DNA of 64,000 bases from Azonexus sp. R2A61 (GTDB taxonomy: Bacteria > Pseudomonadota > Gammaproteobacteria > Burkholderiales > Rhodocyclaceae): NCBI RefSeq assembly GCF_021401135.1, contig NZ_JACBFO010000005.1:1-64000 (forward strand), in the 5' to 3' direction. Positions 36,007-46,121 of this stretch are shown piece by piece (position 1 is the stretch's first letter; each line of letters begins with the position of its first letter). The position numbers and the translations under genes were made by a program. The notes beneath the pieces are model-generated. The model was not told where the DNA came from. It searched no databases and saw nothing but the letters and a program-made list of their open reading frames with translations.

Positions 36007-36843
36007 ATGCTCAGCACTCTCGATCACCGCCGCGATGCGGCCGGCCTGACCTATGTCTATCCTGTTGTCTCGCGACGGGCAGGCGGGGTTTCGGTCGGCA
36101 TCAACCTGAATCCGAACAACGCCTGCAACTGGGCCTGCGTTTATTGCCAGGTCGAGGGGCTGACGCGCGGCGGGCCACCGCCGATCGATCTGGGGCAGCT
36201 TGAGCGCGAGCTTGCCGGTTTGCTGGCCGACATCCAGGAAGGCGACTTTCTGCTGCGCAATGCGCCGCCCGAGGCGCGGCGATTGGTCGACGTGGCTTTT
36301 TCCGGAAATGGAGAGCCGACCTCCGCCGTCGAGTTCGCCGAAGCCGTGGCCTGCGTCTGCGAATTGCTCGAATCTCGCGGGCTGCGTGGCCGGATTCCCT
36401 TGCGCCTGATCACCAATGGTTCCTTGCTGCATCGGAATCCGGTGCAGGACGCTATCCGCCGGCTCGGCGAATTCGGGGGCGAGGTCTGGTACAAGCTGGA
36501 CCGGGCCTTGCCGGAGGAGTGTGAGCGGGTCAACGGTTCGGCCCTGTCGCCGGAGCGGGCGGCCGCCAATCTCGCGCTTTGCGCCGGCCTGGCGCCGACC
36601 TGGGTACAGACCTGCTGGTTCGCGATCGATGGCGAGGCGCCATCTGCCGCCTCCCGAACGGCGTATTGCAACGTACTGCGGCCACTGGCCGGGCACCTGG
36701 CGGGGGTTCATCTTTACGGCATCGCCCGTCCGTCGATGCAGCCGGCAGCGCAGCGCCTCGGGCGCTTGTCAGTCGAGGTGCTGAATGATTTCGCCGGGGA
36801 GATAACAAAGGAAACGGGCCTCAGGGTGATGGTTTCTCCCTGA
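36007..36843 (+). CDS. Radical SAM protein
   Basis: 278 residues with the cluster motif CNWACVYC (Cys 40, 44, 47) that binds [4Fe-4S] and SAM. SAM-contact segments FSGNGEPTSA near 100 and RLITNGS near 137 are visible. The family looks like the wyosine-synthase-like Fe-S oxidoreductases of bacteria, whose substrate is not known. It starts 43 bases from queD on the other strand, so a role in tRNA modification is possible but not shown. The end of the gene lies inside a hairpin. Confidence 0.82.
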   Translation: MLSTLDHRRDAAGLTYVYPVVSRRAGGVSVGINLNPNNACNWACVYCQVEGLTRGGPPPIDLGQLERELAGLLADIQEGDFLLRNAPPEARRLVDVAFSGNGEPTSAVEFAEAVACVCELLESRGLRGRIPLRLITNGSLLHRNPVQDAIRRLGEFGGEVWYKLDRALPEECERVNGSALSPERAAANLALCAGLAPTWVQTCWFAIDGEAPSAASRTAYCNVLRPLAGHLAGVHLYGIARPSMQPAAQRLGRLSVEVLNDFAGEITKETGLRVMVSP

Positions 36844-36849
36844 GGCCCG
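36815..36849 (+). terminator. Terminator hairpin spanning the radical SAM stop codon
   Basis: CGGGCCTCAGGG (36815-36826) pairs perfectly with CCCTGAGGCCCG (36838-36849). The TGA at 36841-36843 is within the right arm. No T run follows; a TGCGGTCGAC repeat begins at 36854. Confidence 0.65.
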
Positions 36850-36882
36850 TGCCTGCGGTCGACACCCCCGAAGGGGAGAAAA

Positions 36883-37188
36883 TCAGGCCGCCTTCTTGGC
36901 GTGCGTGCGCGCCGACTTCTTCAGCGACTTGAACAGTTCCGGTTCTTGCGACTTCAGGTAGTCGACAACTTCCCAGTCTTCGCGCTTGATCGTCCGGATG
37001 TCGATCTGCTCGACGTGTACCAGGCGCAGCAGCTCGCGAACCGGCTTCGGCATGTTGCGGCCGCTTTCATAGCGCGAACCGCCACTCTGGGTGACGCCCA
37101 GGGCCGACCAGAATTGCTGCTGGTTCAGGCCGAGTTTGCGGCGGATTTCGCGGGCGTCGATTTTTTCGATGGTCTTGACAGTGCTCAT
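36883..37188 (-). CDS. Helix-turn-helix regulator
   Basis: 101 residues. The XRE-type DNA-binding region IRRKLGLNQQQFWSALGVTQSGGSRYESGR (about 15-44) has the Gln-rich recognition helix and is followed by PKPVRELLRLVHVEQIDI. The basic tail (KKSARTHAKKAA) is unusual for a plain repressor. It may control itself: a perfect 6-bp-arm inverted repeat lies in its upstream region at 37230-37248. Confidence 0.85.
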   Translation of the reverse strand: MSTVKTIEKIDAREIRRKLGLNQQQFWSALGVTQSGGSRYESGRNMPKPVRELLRLVHVEQIDIRTIKREDWEVVDYLKSQEPELFKSLKKSARTHAKKAA

Positions 37189-37229
37189 GTTGGACTCCGT
37201 AGTCTCTCAAAAGTGATGGGCTTACCCAT

Positions 37230-37248
37230 TCATACTTTTGTTGTATGA
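37230..37248. promoter_or_regulatory. Inverted repeat upstream of the HTH regulator
   Basis: TCATAC-TTTTGTT-GTATGA, perfect 6-bp arms with a 7-base spacer, 42 bases before the regulator start. A plausible operator; the surrounding stretch is AT-rich for this genome. Confidence 0.45.
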
Positions 37249-37422
37249 CTTAGGTAATAGTACGAAGTGTATAGGTGATTATGACGATCTACAAGTCGGC
37301 ATGCCATGAGTGTGTGCTCTTGGGATAAGCGGGGTTTATCGCACGACCGAATCGGGCGGGGAACTTTCGTATTCCCTGTGGATACACTAAGATCGTCGGC
37401 AAACATGACTCTGGAGAGAGCG

Positions 37423-37869
37423 ATGCAGGTCAAGGAAATTTTGCGTGTCAAGGGTGGGGCGCTGTTTTCGATCCGCCCGCAGGATGCATTGGCAGCGGCA
37501 GTGGAACGGATGGCCGAGAGCGATGTCGGCTCGCTGGTGGTGCTGGATGGCGGCCGTCTGGTCGGCATGCTTACCTTTCGCGAGGTGATGCAGGTATTGA
37601 AGCGCCAGGGCGGCAAGCTCGACGGGCTGACGGTGAGCGACGTGATGGTCCTCGATCCGGTCACGGTCCCTCAGGAAATGGAGGCCAACGACCTGCGTCG
37701 CCTGATGATCGACAAGCATTCCCGCTACCTGCCGGTGATCGACGGTGAGCAACTGCTCGGCGTGATTTCCTTTCTCGATGTCGCCAAGGCCGTGCTCGAG
37801 GAGCAGAGTCTGGAGAACCGGATGCTCAAGAGCTACATCAAGAACTGGCCCGCCGAAGACGCCGCCTGA
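37423..37869 (+). CDS. Tandem CBS domain protein
   Basis: 148 residues made almost entirely of two CBS motifs. One holds VGSLVVLDGGRLVGMLTFREVMQ; the other holds SRYLPVIDGEQLLGVISFLDVAKAV. CBS pairs bind adenosine ligands and regulate partner proteins; no partner is evident here. GGAGAG lies 5 bases before the ATG at 37423; an ATG at 37405 is in frame but has no site. TACACT at 37383-37388 may be its -10 box. Confidence 0.88.
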   Translation: MQVKEILRVKGGALFSIRPQDALAAAVERMAESDVGSLVVLDGGRLVGMLTFREVMQVLKRQGGKLDGLTVSDVMVLDPVTVPQEMEANDLRRLMIDKHSRYLPVIDGEQLLGVISFLDVAKAVLEEQSLENRMLKSYIKNWPAEDAA

Positions 37870-37940
37870 GCCTGGCCCCCAGCGCAGGGAGGGCGCCGCG
37901 GCGTGGTAGACTAGGCGTTTGTCCCCGCGATACCTGAACC

Positions 37941-39047
37941 ATGTCCGGCAATACTTTCGGTACCCTGTTTACAGTCTCTTCCTTTGGCGAATCGCATGGT
38001 CCGGCCATCGGTTGCGTGGTTGACGGATGTCCGCCCGGACTGGCGCTGTGCGAGTCGGACATCCAGGCCGAGTTGGACCGGCGCAAGCCTGGCACCTCGC
38101 GGCATGTGACCCAGCGGCGCGAGCCGGATACCGTGGAAATCCTGTCCGGGGTCTTCGATGGCAAGACCACCGGCACGCCGATTGCGCTGCTGATCCGCAA
38201 TCAGGATCAGCGCAGCAAGGATTACGGCAACATCGCCACCACGTTCCGGCCGGGGCATGCCGATTATTCTTACACCCAGAAATATGGCTTCCGGGATTAT
38301 CGCGGCGGCGGGCGCTCTTCGGCGCGCGAGACGGCGGTTCGCGTGGCTGCCGGCGCGATCGCCCGCAAATGGTTGAACGAACGCTATGGCGTGACGATTC
38401 GCGGCTGGATGAGTGCGCTCGGGCCGATCGAGATTCCCTTCGTCAGCGCCGACGACATTGACGGCAACGCTTTCTTTGCGCCCAACGCCGCGATCGTGCC
38501 GACGCTTGAAACTTACATGGATGATCTGCGCAAGTCGCTCGATTCGGTCGGCGCGAAGATCACGGTGACTGCCGATGGCGTGCCGCCGGGCTGGGGCGAG
38601 CCGGTGTTCGACCGGCTCGATGCCGAGATCGCCTACGCGATGATGGGCATCAACGCCGTCAAGGGAGTCGAGATCGGGGATGGCTTCGCCTCGGTTGCCC
38701 AGAAAGGCAGCGAACATGGCGACGAATTGACGCCGCAGGGCTTCGCCAGCAACCATGCCGGTGGCGTGCTCGGCGGTATTTCGACCGGCCAGCGTATCGT
38801 GGCCCATCTGGCGATCAAGCCGACGTCGTCGATCGCTCAGGCGCGGCGCTCGATCGATGTCGATGGCAACCCGATCGAAGTCGCCACCCAGGGGCGGCAC
38901 GATCCGTGTGTCGGCATCCGTGCGACGCCGATCGCCGAGGCCATGCTGGCGCTGGTGCTGATCGACCATGCACTGCGCCATCGTGCCCAGTGCGGCGATG
39001 TGGTGTGTACGACACCGCGCATCCCGGGGGCGTTGGAAAACAATTAA
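37941..39047 (+). CDS. aroC: Chorismate synthase
   Basis: Last step of the shikimate pathway, converting EPSP to chorismate with reduced FMN. 368 residues with all signatures: [18 protein letters not shown] near 17, [19 protein letters not shown] segment near 105, [11 protein letters not shown] near 122 and RHDPC near the end. It supplies chorismate for the tryptophan genes at 57720-60495. Confidence 0.97.
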   Translation: MSGNTFGTLFTVSSFGESHGPAIGCVVDGCPPGLALCESDIQAELDRRKPGTSRHVTQRREPDTVEILSGVFDGKTTGTPIALLIRNQDQRSKDYGNIATTFRPGHADYSYTQKYGFRDYRGGGRSSARETAVRVAAGAIARKWLNERYGVTIRGWMSALGPIEIPFVSADDIDGNAFFAPNAAIVPTLETYMDDLRKSLDSVGAKITVTADGVPPGWGEPVFDRLDAEIAYAMMGINAVKGVEIGDGFASVAQKGSEHGDELTPQGFASNHAGGVLGGISTGQRIVAHLAIKPTSSIAQARRSIDVDGNPIEVATQGRHDPCVGIRATPIAEAMLALVLIDHALRHRAQCGDVVCTTPRIPGALENN

Positions 39048-39090
39048 CTTCGCTGCAGCGTTTGTGGCGGATATTCACAGGGAGACCATC

Positions 39091-39354
39091 ATGCAAGTCG
39101 ATCACCACGATCTTCACCACGAATTTCCGGAGCTTTCCGACGCCATTCATGCGCTCAAGGTCGGCAACGCGCATTTTGCCCGGGTGTTCGCCACTTATCA
39201 CCGCCTGACCGGCAAGGTCGAGGATCTCGAAGAGCATGACATGCCGGTGGCCGATTTCACGATCGAGGATATGAAGAAGCAGCGCGTCAAGCTCAAGGAC
39301 GAGCTTTATCACATGTTGCTGGCCTATCGTGCCGGTCAGCAGGCCGGCAACTGA
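39091..39354 (+). CDS. DUF465/YdcH family small protein
   Basis: 87 residues, a helical hairpin: FPELSDAIHALKVGNAHFARVFATYHRLTGKVEDLE, then FTIEDMKKQRVKLKDELYHMLL. This pattern fits the YdcH family of unknown function. CAGGGAGA lies 6 bases before the ATG at 39091. It may be co-transcribed with aroC 43 bases upstream. Confidence 0.85.
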   Translation: MQVDHHDLHHEFPELSDAIHALKVGNAHFARVFATYHRLTGKVEDLEEHDMPVADFTIEDMKKQRVKLKDELYHMLLAYRAGQQAGN

Positions 39355-39388
39355 TTCCTGCCGTGCGTGCATCCGCTAGAATGGCCGG

Positions 39389-40546
39389 ATGCACGCTTTG
39401 CCCTACTGGCGCCTTTCGGGCTACTACTTCTTCTATTTCGCGTTTGTCGGCGCCTTCTCCCCGTATTTCGGGCTCTATCTCCAATCCCTGAATTTTTCCG
39501 CCTGGGATATCGGTCTGCTGATGTCCCAGATGCAGTTGATGCGCCTGTTCGGCCCGAATCTGTGGGGCTGGCTGGTCGATCGCTTTGGTCGGCGCATGAT
39601 CATCGTGAGGCTGGCCGCCTTGATCGGGCTGGCCGGCTTCGTTGCCTTCTTCTGGCTGGAGCGACTGCCCGGCATGCTGGTTGCGATGGCGGTGCTGGCC
39701 TTCTTCTGGAGCGCGGCACTGCCGCTGGTCGAGATGCTGACTTTCGACCATCTGCGCGACGACTGCGGACGCTACAGCCGGATACGGCTGTGGGGTTCGG
39801 TCGGTTTCATCGTTGCCGTGATGTCGACTGGCGCCTTGCTCGACTGGGTGCCGCCGGTCGGCGTTCTGTGGGTCTGTGCCGGCATCCTGGCGGGGATCCT
39901 GGTTTACGCGCTGGTCCTGCCGGAAGCGCCGACGGCGTCGGGGCAGGGGGCGTTCCAGCCGATCGGCGACATTCTCCGCCAACCGAAGGTGGCCGCCCTG
40001 ATGGCCGCCTGCTTCATGATGTCGGCGGCGCACGGCGCCTTCTACGTGTTTTTCTCCATTCATCTTGCCGCGCACGGCTACGCCAAGACCGAAGTCGGCT
40101 TGTTATGGTCGCTGGGCGTTTTGGCCGAGATCGCGGTTTTCGTCGCGATGGCCCGCTTGTCGCGCCGTTATTCGCTGCGGGCGATCCTGCTCGTTTGTTT
40201 CTGGGCGGCCGTGCTGCGTTTCCTGATCATGGGCTGGGGCGTCGACTCGGTGGCGTTGATGGTGTTGACGCAATTGCTGCACGGGCTGACCTTCGGCGCT
40301 TACCACGCTTCGGCGATCAGTGCGGTCAACCGCTGGTTTCCGGGCAAATCCCAGGGCCGTGGGCAGGCGCTCTATTCCAGTCTGTCGTTCGGGGCCGGTG
40401 GTTTGCTCGGGGCATTGATCAGCGGTCGAACCTGGGACTCGCTCGGCGCCGGCTGGACGTACTCGCTGGGTTCCGGTTTCGCGCTGATCGGTGTTCTGCT
40501 GATTTGGCGCTGGGTCCATGAGACGCCTGCGGTCGACGGGCACTGA
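39389..40546 (+). CDS. MFS transporter of the LacY-like/HcaT group
   Basis: 385 residues with twelve hydrophobic helices. The loop 2-3 motif GWLVDRFGRRMII is the MFS signature. The N-terminus (YFFYFAFVGAFSPYFGLYLQSL) resembles the phenylpropionate/HcaT and nucleoside symporter-like group. The substrate is unknown. A TAGAAT at 39377-39382, only 7 bases before the ATG, suggests a very short leader. It ends with a TGCGGTCGAC copy that encodes its last residues. Confidence 0.88.
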   Translation: MHALPYWRLSGYYFFYFAFVGAFSPYFGLYLQSLNFSAWDIGLLMSQMQLMRLFGPNLWGWLVDRFGRRMIIVRLAALIGLAGFVAFFWLERLPGMLVAMAVLAFFWSAALPLVEMLTFDHLRDDCGRYSRIRLWGSVGFIVAVMSTGALLDWVPPVGVLWVCAGILAGILVYALVLPEAPTASGQGAFQPIGDILRQPKVAALMAACFMMSAAHGAFYVFFSIHLAAHGYAKTEVGLLWSLGVLAEIAVFVAMARLSRRYSLRAILLVCFWAAVLRFLIMGWGVDSVALMVLTQLLHGLTFGAYHASAISAVNRWFPGKSQGRGQALYSSLSFGAGGLLGALISGRTWDSLGAGWTYSLGSGFALIGVLLIWRWVHETPAVDGH

Positions 40547-40605
40547 AGGCAAAAAAACGCGATCCTGTGCAATAATTCCCAGCTTTACCGCACGACAGAA
40601 GCAGC

Positions 40606-42012
40606 ATGGCGAAGACCCTCTACGACAAGCTTTGGGAAGATCACGTCGTCCATCAGGAAGCCGATGGCACGGCGTTGCTCTATATCGACCGACACCTCGT
40701 TCACGAAGTGACCAGCCCGCAGGCCTTCGAAGGCCTGAAGCTGGCCGGCCGCAAACTGTGGCGGATTTCGTCCGTGGTCGCCACGGCCGATCACAACACG
40801 CCGACCGATCACTGGGAAGAAGGGATCAAGGATCCCGTCTCGCGCCTGCAGGTCGAGACGCTGGACAGCAATATCCGCGAAGTCGGTGCGCTGGCCTATT
40901 TTCCGTTCAAGGATCCGAAGCAGGGCATCGTGCACGTCGTCGGTCCGGAGAACGGTGCGACGCTGCCGGGCATGACCGTCGTCTGCGGCGATTCGCATAC
41001 TTCGACGCATGGCGCCTTCGCCTGCCTGGCACACGGTATCGGTACGTCCGAAGTCGAGCACGTGATGGCCACGCAATGCCTGGTGCAGAAGAAGTCGAAG
41101 ACGATGCTGATCGCCGTCGAAGGTCGCCTGGGCAAGGGCGTCACCGCCAAGGACGTGGCGCTGGCAATCATCGGCCGCATCGGCACGGCCGGCGGTACCG
41201 GTTATGCCATCGAGTTTGGTGGCAGCGCAATCCGCAGTCTGTCGATGGAAGGCCGCATGACGCTGTGCAACATGGCCATCGAGGGCGGTGCGCGGATGGG
41301 CTTTGTTGCGGTCGACGACGTCACCATCGATTATTTGAAGGGACGTCCTTTCTCGCCGAAAGGCGAGGTCTGGGACAAGGCCGTCGCGCACTGGCGCACC
41401 CTGCATTCCGATGCCGGGGCGCGCTTCGATCAGGTGGTTACGCTCAAGGCCGAGGACATCCGGCCCCAGGTGACCTGGGGAACGTCGCCCGAGATGGTCG
41501 TCGCGGTGGATGCAGCGGTGCCCGATCCGGCCAGGGAAAGCGATCCGGTCAAGCGTGAAGGCATGGAGCGCGCGCTGCAGTACATGGGGCTGAATCCGAA
41601 TACGCCGATCGCGTCGATCGCCATCGACAAGGTGTTCATCGGTTCCTGTACCAACTCGCGCATCGAGGATCTGCGTCAGGCCGCCCATGTTCTCAAGGGG
41701 CGACACGTTGCCGCCAACGTCAAGCTGGCGTTGGCCGTGCCGGGGTCCGGTCTGGTCAAGCGTCAGGCCGAGCAGGAAGGTCTGGACAAGATCTTCGTTG
41801 CCGCCGGTTTCGAGTGGCGCGAGCCGGGCTGTTCGATGTGTCTGGCGATGAACGCCGACCGCCTCGAGCCGGGCGAGCGTTGTGCCTCGACGTCGAACCG
41901 CAATTTCGAAGGGCGTCAGGGACCGGGCGGCCGTACCCACCTGGTCAGTCCGGCGATGGCGGCAGCGGCAGCGATTGCCGGGCGCTTTGCCGATGTGCGG
42001 GACATTTCCTGA
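40606..42012 (+). CDS. leuC: 3-isopropylmalate dehydratase large subunit
   Basis: Aconitase-family enzyme isomerising isopropylmalate in leucine biosynthesis, with LeuD. 468 residues, with [4Fe-4S] cysteine motifs GSCTNSR near 345 and CSMCLAMN near 407, and [20 protein letters not shown] near 126. ATG at 40606. First of leuC-(entericidin)-leuD-leuB-asd. Confidence 0.97.
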   Translation: MAKTLYDKLWEDHVVHQEADGTALLYIDRHLVHEVTSPQAFEGLKLAGRKLWRISSVVATADHNTPTDHWEEGIKDPVSRLQVETLDSNIREVGALAYFPFKDPKQGIVHVVGPENGATLPGMTVVCGDSHTSTHGAFACLAHGIGTSEVEHVMATQCLVQKKSKTMLIAVEGRLGKGVTAKDVALAIIGRIGTAGGTGYAIEFGGSAIRSLSMEGRMTLCNMAIEGGARMGFVAVDDVTIDYLKGRPFSPKGEVWDKAVAHWRTLHSDAGARFDQVVTLKAEDIRPQVTWGTSPEMVVAVDAAVPDPARESDPVKREGMERALQYMGLNPNTPIASIAIDKVFIGSCTNSRIEDLRQAAHVLKGRHVAANVKLALAVPGSGLVKRQAEQEGLDKIFVAAGFEWREPGCSMCLAMNADRLEPGERCASTSNRNFEGRQGPGGRTHLVSPAMAAAAAIAGRFADVRDIS

Positions 42013-42028
42013 GTTCGGAGTTGACGCC

Positions 42029-42241
42029 ATGCGTGTGCTGATTTTTTGTGTCGCACTCGGGTTGACCGCATGCAATACCGTGGAAGGTGCCAAGAAGGAT
42101 GTGGCGATCGGCGCCGAGAAAACCGGCCACGCCCTGCACAAGACGGGCGAAGTGGTCGGCGAGGCATTGAACAAGACTGGTGAAGCGGTCGGCGATACCC
42201 TCAAGAAGGGTGGCGAGGCCGTGCAGAAAGTGGTGGAGTAA
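42029..42241 (+). CDS. Entericidin-like small lipoprotein
   Basis: 70 residues: signal peptide with lipobox GLTAC (Cys about 15), then short repeats built on KTGE (GHALHKTGEVVGEALNKTGE and AVGDTLKKGG) forming an amphipathic helix. Entericidin-type lipoproteins are toxin/antidote-like or stress lipoproteins, but function here is unknown. CGGAG lies 8 bases before the ATG. It is wedged between leuC and leuD, and its stop directly abuts the leuD ATG, a conserved betaproteobacterial arrangement. Confidence 0.85.
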   Translation: MRVLIFCVALGLTACNTVEGAKKDVAIGAEKTGHALHKTGEVVGEALNKTGEAVGDTLKKGGEAVQKVVE

Positions 42242-42883
42242 ATGGATAAGTTCGTTCGTCTGGAAGGTTTGGTGGCGCCGCTGGATCGCAATAATGTCGA
42301 TACCGACGCGATCATCCCGAAGCAGTTCCTCAAGTCGATCAAGCGCTCCGGCTTCGGCCCGAACGCCTTCGACGAATGGCGCTACATGGATGTCGGCCAG
42401 CCGGGCCAGGATAATTCGCAGCGCCCGAAGAATCCGAACTTCGTGCTCAACCAGTCGCGCTACCAGGGTGCCGAAGTGCTGCTGACGCGTGCCAACTTCG
42501 GCTGCGGCAGCTCGCGTGAGCATGCCCCGTGGGCGTTGCTCGACTATGGCTTCAAGGCGATCATCGCCGAGAGCTTTGCCGACATCTTCTTCAACAACTG
42601 CTTCAAGAACGGCATCCTGCCCATCGTGCTGCCGGCTGCCGAAATCGAGGCGCTGTTCCAGCAGGTCGAAGCGACGCCGGGCTACAAACTGGTCGTCGAC
42701 TTGCCGGCGCAGGCGGTCGTCCGTCCCGACGGCCACGGTATCCCTTTCCAGGTTGATGCCTTCCGCAAGGAATGCCTGATCAACGGCTGGGACGACATCG
42801 GCCTGACCCTGCGCCACGCCGACAAGATCAAGGCCTTCGAAGAGAAGCGCCGTGCCGAGCAGCCCTGGCTGTTCGCCCAATAA
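42242..42883 (+). CDS. leuD: 3-isopropylmalate dehydratase small subunit
   Basis: Swivel subunit of isopropylmalate isomerase. 213 residues with the signature [15 protein letters not shown] near 88 and [10 protein letters not shown] near 115. The ATG follows the lipoprotein TAA with no gap; GGAG of that gene's last codons serves as ribosome site. Followed by leuB after 9 bases. Confidence 0.97.
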   Translation: MDKFVRLEGLVAPLDRNNVDTDAIIPKQFLKSIKRSGFGPNAFDEWRYMDVGQPGQDNSQRPKNPNFVLNQSRYQGAEVLLTRANFGCGSSREHAPWALLDYGFKAIIAESFADIFFNNCFKNGILPIVLPAAEIEALFQQVEATPGYKLVVDLPAQAVVRPDGHGIPFQVDAFRKECLINGWDDIGLTLRHADKIKAFEEKRRAEQPWLFAQ

Positions 42884-42892
42884 GGAGACAAC

Positions 42893-43948
42893 ATGAAGAT
42901 TTGCGTTCTGCCGGGTGACGGCATCGGTCCGGAAATCACCGCTGAAGCGGTGCGCGTGCTCAAAGCACTCGACCTCAAGTTCGAAATGGAAACGGCGCTG
43001 CTTGGCGGCGCTGCGGTCGATGCGGCCGGCAATCCCTATCCGGAAGCGACCCAGAAGCTGGCGCGCGAAGCTGACGCCGTGCTGCTCGGCGCCGTCGGTG
43101 GCCCGCAGTGGGACAGCCTGCCGCGGGAAAAGCGTCCGGAACGCGGCCTGCTTGGCATCCGCAAGGATCTGAATCTGTTCGCCAACCTGCGTCCGGCGAT
43201 CCTTTATCCGGAACTGGCCAACGCCTCGACGCTGAAGCCGGAAGTCGTCGCCGGCCTCGATATCCTGATCGTCCGCGAACTGACCGGTGACATCTACTTC
43301 GGCCAGCCGCGTGGCGTGCGCGAGGAGAACGGCGAGCGCGTCGGCTTCAACACCATGGTCTATAGCGAGTCGGAAATCCGCCGCATCGGCCATGTCGCCT
43401 TCCAGGCGGCGCAGAAGCGCAACCGGAAGCTGTGCTCGGTGGACAAGATGAACGTCCTCGAATGCACGCAACTGTGGCGCGATGTGATGATCGAAGTTAG
43501 CAAGGATTATCCGGATGTCGAACTCAGCCACATGCTGGTCGACAACGCCGCCATGCAACTGGTCAAGGCGCCCAAGCAGTTCGACGTGATGGTCACCGGC
43601 AACATGTTCGGCGACATCCTATCCGACGAAGCCTCGATGCTGACCGGCTCGATCGGCATGCTGCCGTCCGCCTCGCTCGACGACAAGAACAAGGGCCTAT
43701 ACGAGCCGTCGCACGGTTCGGCCCCGGACATCGCCGGCAAGGGCGTGGCCAATCCGCTGGCCACCATCCTGTCGGCAGCGATGATGCTGCGTTACACCTT
43801 TGGCCTGGAAGCGCAGGCACTGCGGGTGGAAAACGCGGTCAAAAAGGTGCTGGCCCAAGGCTATCGTACCGGCGACATCTACGAGCGCGGGACCAACAAG
43901 GTCGGGACGAAGGAAATGGGCGACGCCGTGCTGGCGGCGCTGGCGTAA
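42893..43948 (+). CDS. leuB: 3-isopropylmalate dehydrogenase
   Basis: NAD-dependent oxidative decarboxylation in leucine synthesis. 351 residues with [10 protein letters not shown] at the start, [14 protein letters not shown] near 128 and the metal/substrate signature [21 protein letters not shown] near 238. AAGGAG lies 5 bases before the ATG. Confidence 0.97.
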   Translation: MKICVLPGDGIGPEITAEAVRVLKALDLKFEMETALLGGAAVDAAGNPYPEATQKLAREADAVLLGAVGGPQWDSLPREKRPERGLLGIRKDLNLFANLRPAILYPELANASTLKPEVVAGLDILIVRELTGDIYFGQPRGVREENGERVGFNTMVYSESEIRRIGHVAFQAAQKRNRKLCSVDKMNVLECTQLWRDVMIEVSKDYPDVELSHMLVDNAAMQLVKAPKQFDVMVTGNMFGDILSDEASMLTGSIGMLPSASLDDKNKGLYEPSHGSAPDIAGKGVANPLATILSAAMMLRYTFGLEAQALRVENAVKKVLAQGYRTGDIYERGTNKVGTKEMGDAVLAALA

Positions 43949-43956
43949 ACCAATAT

Positions 43957-43966
43957 TGCGGTCGAC
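43957..43966 (+). repeat. TGCGGTCGAC copy between leuB and asd
   Basis: Exact 10-mer in the 49-base gap between leuB and asd, followed by GCGTTAAACAGGGA. A shortened version of the intergenic form. Confidence 0.5.
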
Positions 43967-43997
43967 GCGTTAAACAGGGATATTTTGGAGAGCTAGC

Positions 43998-45131
43998 ATG
44001 AAGAAGGTTGGTCTGGTCGGTTGGCGTGGCATGGTCGGTTCCGTGCTGATGCAGCGCATGGTCGAAGAGGGCGATTTCGCCCATATCGATCCGGTTTATT
44101 TCTCGACGTCCGCCGCCGGCGGCAAGGCGCCGGTCTTCGGCGGCAAGGAAGCTTCCCTGCCGCTGCAGGACGCGTCCGACATCGAGGCGCTGAAAGCCTG
44201 CGAGATCATCATCACCTGCCAGGGCGGCGACTACACCAAGGAAGTCTTCCCCAAGCTGCGCGCCGCTGGTTGGAACGGTCACTGGATCGACGCCGCCTCG
44301 TCGCTGCGCATGGCCGACGACGCCGTGATCGTGCTCGACCCGGTCAACATGCACGTGATCAAGGACGCGCTGGCCAAGGGCGGCAAGAACTGGATCGGCG
44401 GCAACTGCACGGTTTCCCTGATGCTGATGGGCCTCGGTGGTCTGTTCCAGAACGACCTCATCGAATGGGCCACCTCGATGACCTACCAGGCGGCTTCCGG
44501 CGCCGGTGCGCAGAACATGCGCGAACTGATCTCCCAGATGGGCGCGATCCACTCGTCCGTCGCCGACCTGCTGGCCGACCCGGCTTCCGCCATCCTCGAT
44601 ATCGACCGCAAAGTCGCCGAAACCATCCGGTCGGATGCTTTCCCGAAGAAGAACTTCCGCAACACGCCGCTGGCCGGCTCGCTGATCCCGTGGATCGACG
44701 TGCCGTACGAAAACGGCCAGTCGAAGGAAGAGTGGAAGGGCGGCGCCGAGTGCAACAAGATCCTCGGCAAGCCGGCTTTCCGCAGCGCCGGTTCGATCCC
44801 CATCGACGGCCTGTGCGTGCGCATCGGCGCGATGCGCTGCCACAGCCAGGCGCTGACCATCAAGCTGAAGAAGGACGTGCCGCTCGACGAAATCAGCGAC
44901 ATGCTGGCCAAGGCCAACCCGTGGGCCAAGGTCGTGCCGAACGATCGCGAGATTTCCGAGCGCGAACTGACCCCGGCCGCCGTCACCGGCACGCTGACGG
45001 TGCCGGTCGGCCGTCTGCACAAGATGGCGATGGGCCCGGAATACCTGGCCGCCTTCACCTGTGGCGACCAGTTGCTGTGGGGCGCCGCCGAGCCGCTGCG
45101 CCGCATGCTGCGCATCCTGCTCGACGCCTGA
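43998..45131 (+). CDS. asd: Aspartate-semialdehyde dehydrogenase
   Basis: Reduces aspartyl phosphate to aspartate semialdehyde for lysine, threonine and methionine. 377 residues of the gammaproteobacterial-type long form: [18 protein letters not shown] at the N-terminus, the active-site Cys in [17 protein letters not shown] near 135, and [23 protein letters not shown] near 262. GGAG lies 9 bases before the ATG. Followed by a strong terminator, then the prophage. Confidence 0.97.
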   Translation: MKKVGLVGWRGMVGSVLMQRMVEEGDFAHIDPVYFSTSAAGGKAPVFGGKEASLPLQDASDIEALKACEIIITCQGGDYTKEVFPKLRAAGWNGHWIDAASSLRMADDAVIVLDPVNMHVIKDALAKGGKNWIGGNCTVSLMLMGLGGLFQNDLIEWATSMTYQAASGAGAQNMRELISQMGAIHSSVADLLADPASAILDIDRKVAETIRSDAFPKKNFRNTPLAGSLIPWIDVPYENGQSKEEWKGGAECNKILGKPAFRSAGSIPIDGLCVRIGAMRCHSQALTIKLKKDVPLDEISDMLAKANPWAKVVPNDREISERELTPAAVTGTLTVPVGRLHKMAMGPEYLAAFTCGDQLLWGAAEPLRRMLRILLDA

Positions 45132-45151
45132 TCGTCAAAATCGGCAAAAAC

Positions 45152-45175
45152 AAAGGGGCTTCGGCCCCTTTTTTT
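45152..45175 (+). terminator. Rho-independent terminator of the leu-asd operon
   Basis: AAAGGGGC-TTCG-GCCCCTTT followed by TTTTT. It ends transcription just before the prophage left end. Confidence 0.95.
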
Positions 45176-45219
45176 ATTTGTGGGGAATATGCAAAATGCT
45201 CAGAATGAGAAGCAGGTTT

Positions 45220-45241
45220 AGCTTGCATTGCTAAGTGCATG
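45220..45241. other. Left attachment site (attL core)
   Basis: The 22-bp sequence from AGCTTGCATT to AAGTGCATG is repeated exactly at 53038-53059, with different flanks on both sides. The integrase stop codon (45231-45233) lies inside it. Confidence 0.9.
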
Positions 45242-46121
45242 GCATATCGTCGAGAACGCTAACCGCTTTGTGCAACAACCCTGGTTGAAGGTGAGCGTAT
45301 CGCTCAGTCTCTTTAATGCTGGAATGCCCCAGCAGGTCCCGAACTTCGGGCAACGGCACGCCTGAACTGACCAGCCAACTGGCGAAGGTATGACGCAAAT
45401 CATGCACTCTGAAATCCTCGACGCCAGCGAGGTCGACCGCAACCTTGAACGCGGAATTGATCTGAACCACAGGACGCCCATTTTTCTGCATAAACAGGCG
45501 TGTCGGCGTAATTCCATTGTCCTGATTGAATTGGATTCTTGAACGAATCGCACCAATTGCGCGATTGTTCAGCGGAATAACACGTCTCTTCCCATTTTTC
45601 GTTTGCTCAGGTTCGAGCAAAATTTTTTTTGTAAAAAGGTCAATCTGGCCCGGAAAAAGTCGCAGCAACTCGCTGCGACGCATGCCTGTGTTCATGGCCA
45701 GGACGATGAAATCATGTAAATGCGGGGCCTGACTTTGACGTGCAGCCGCAAGGAGTCGGGTTGCTTCAGTGAGACTAAGCCAGCGCAAACGACCGGGGGG
45801 TGGCTTCAGATACAGGCCTGAAGCCGGATTGTTGATCTGCCAACCCCAGCGACGGACGGCGTAATTGATTGCGGCGGAAAGTATCGAGATCTCACGGTTG
45901 ATCGTGCTGTTGCTCTTGCCTTGGATGCGACGACTCTCGATGTGCAGGCTCAGATCGCGGCGCGAGATCTGATTAACCGGGGTTTCACCGTAGCGCGACT
46001 TCCAGAAATCGAGCGTCCATTTAAGGCGGTGCATTCCTCTATGATCGCGGCCGCCTGTGAGGCAGTAAGCATCAAGAAGAGTGGTCAGGGTGTCAGTCGG
46101 TTCCGGAAGTTCCAGTTGCAT
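45231..46121 (-). CDS. int: Phage tyrosine integrase
   Basis: 296-residue site-specific recombinase. It has an N-terminal SAM-like core-binding domain (about 10-95) and a catalytic domain with Arg in MNTGMRRSELLRL, HDLRHTFASWLV (HxxR), LLGHSSIKETERYAHL with the His and the nucleophile Tyr. The C-terminus is Pro-Cys-Thr with the stop inside the att core. No clear ribosome site precedes the ATG at 46121. It carries the only exact copy of the host-wide 10-mer inside the prophage (45432). Confidence 0.93.
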   Translation of the reverse strand: MQLELPEPTDTLTTLLDAYCLTGGRDHRGMHRLKWTLDFWKSRYGETPVNQISRRDLSLHIESRRIQGKSNSTINREISILSAAINYAVRRWGWQINNPASGLYLKPPPGRLRWLSLTEATRLLAAARQSQAPHLHDFIVLAMNTGMRRSELLRLFPGQIDLFTKKILLEPEQTKNGKRRVIPLNNRAIGAIRSRIQFNQDNGITPTRLFMQKNGRPVVQINSAFKVAVDLAGVEDFRVHDLRHTFASWLVSSGVPLPEVRDLLGHSSIKETERYAHLQPGLLHKAVSVLDDMPCT

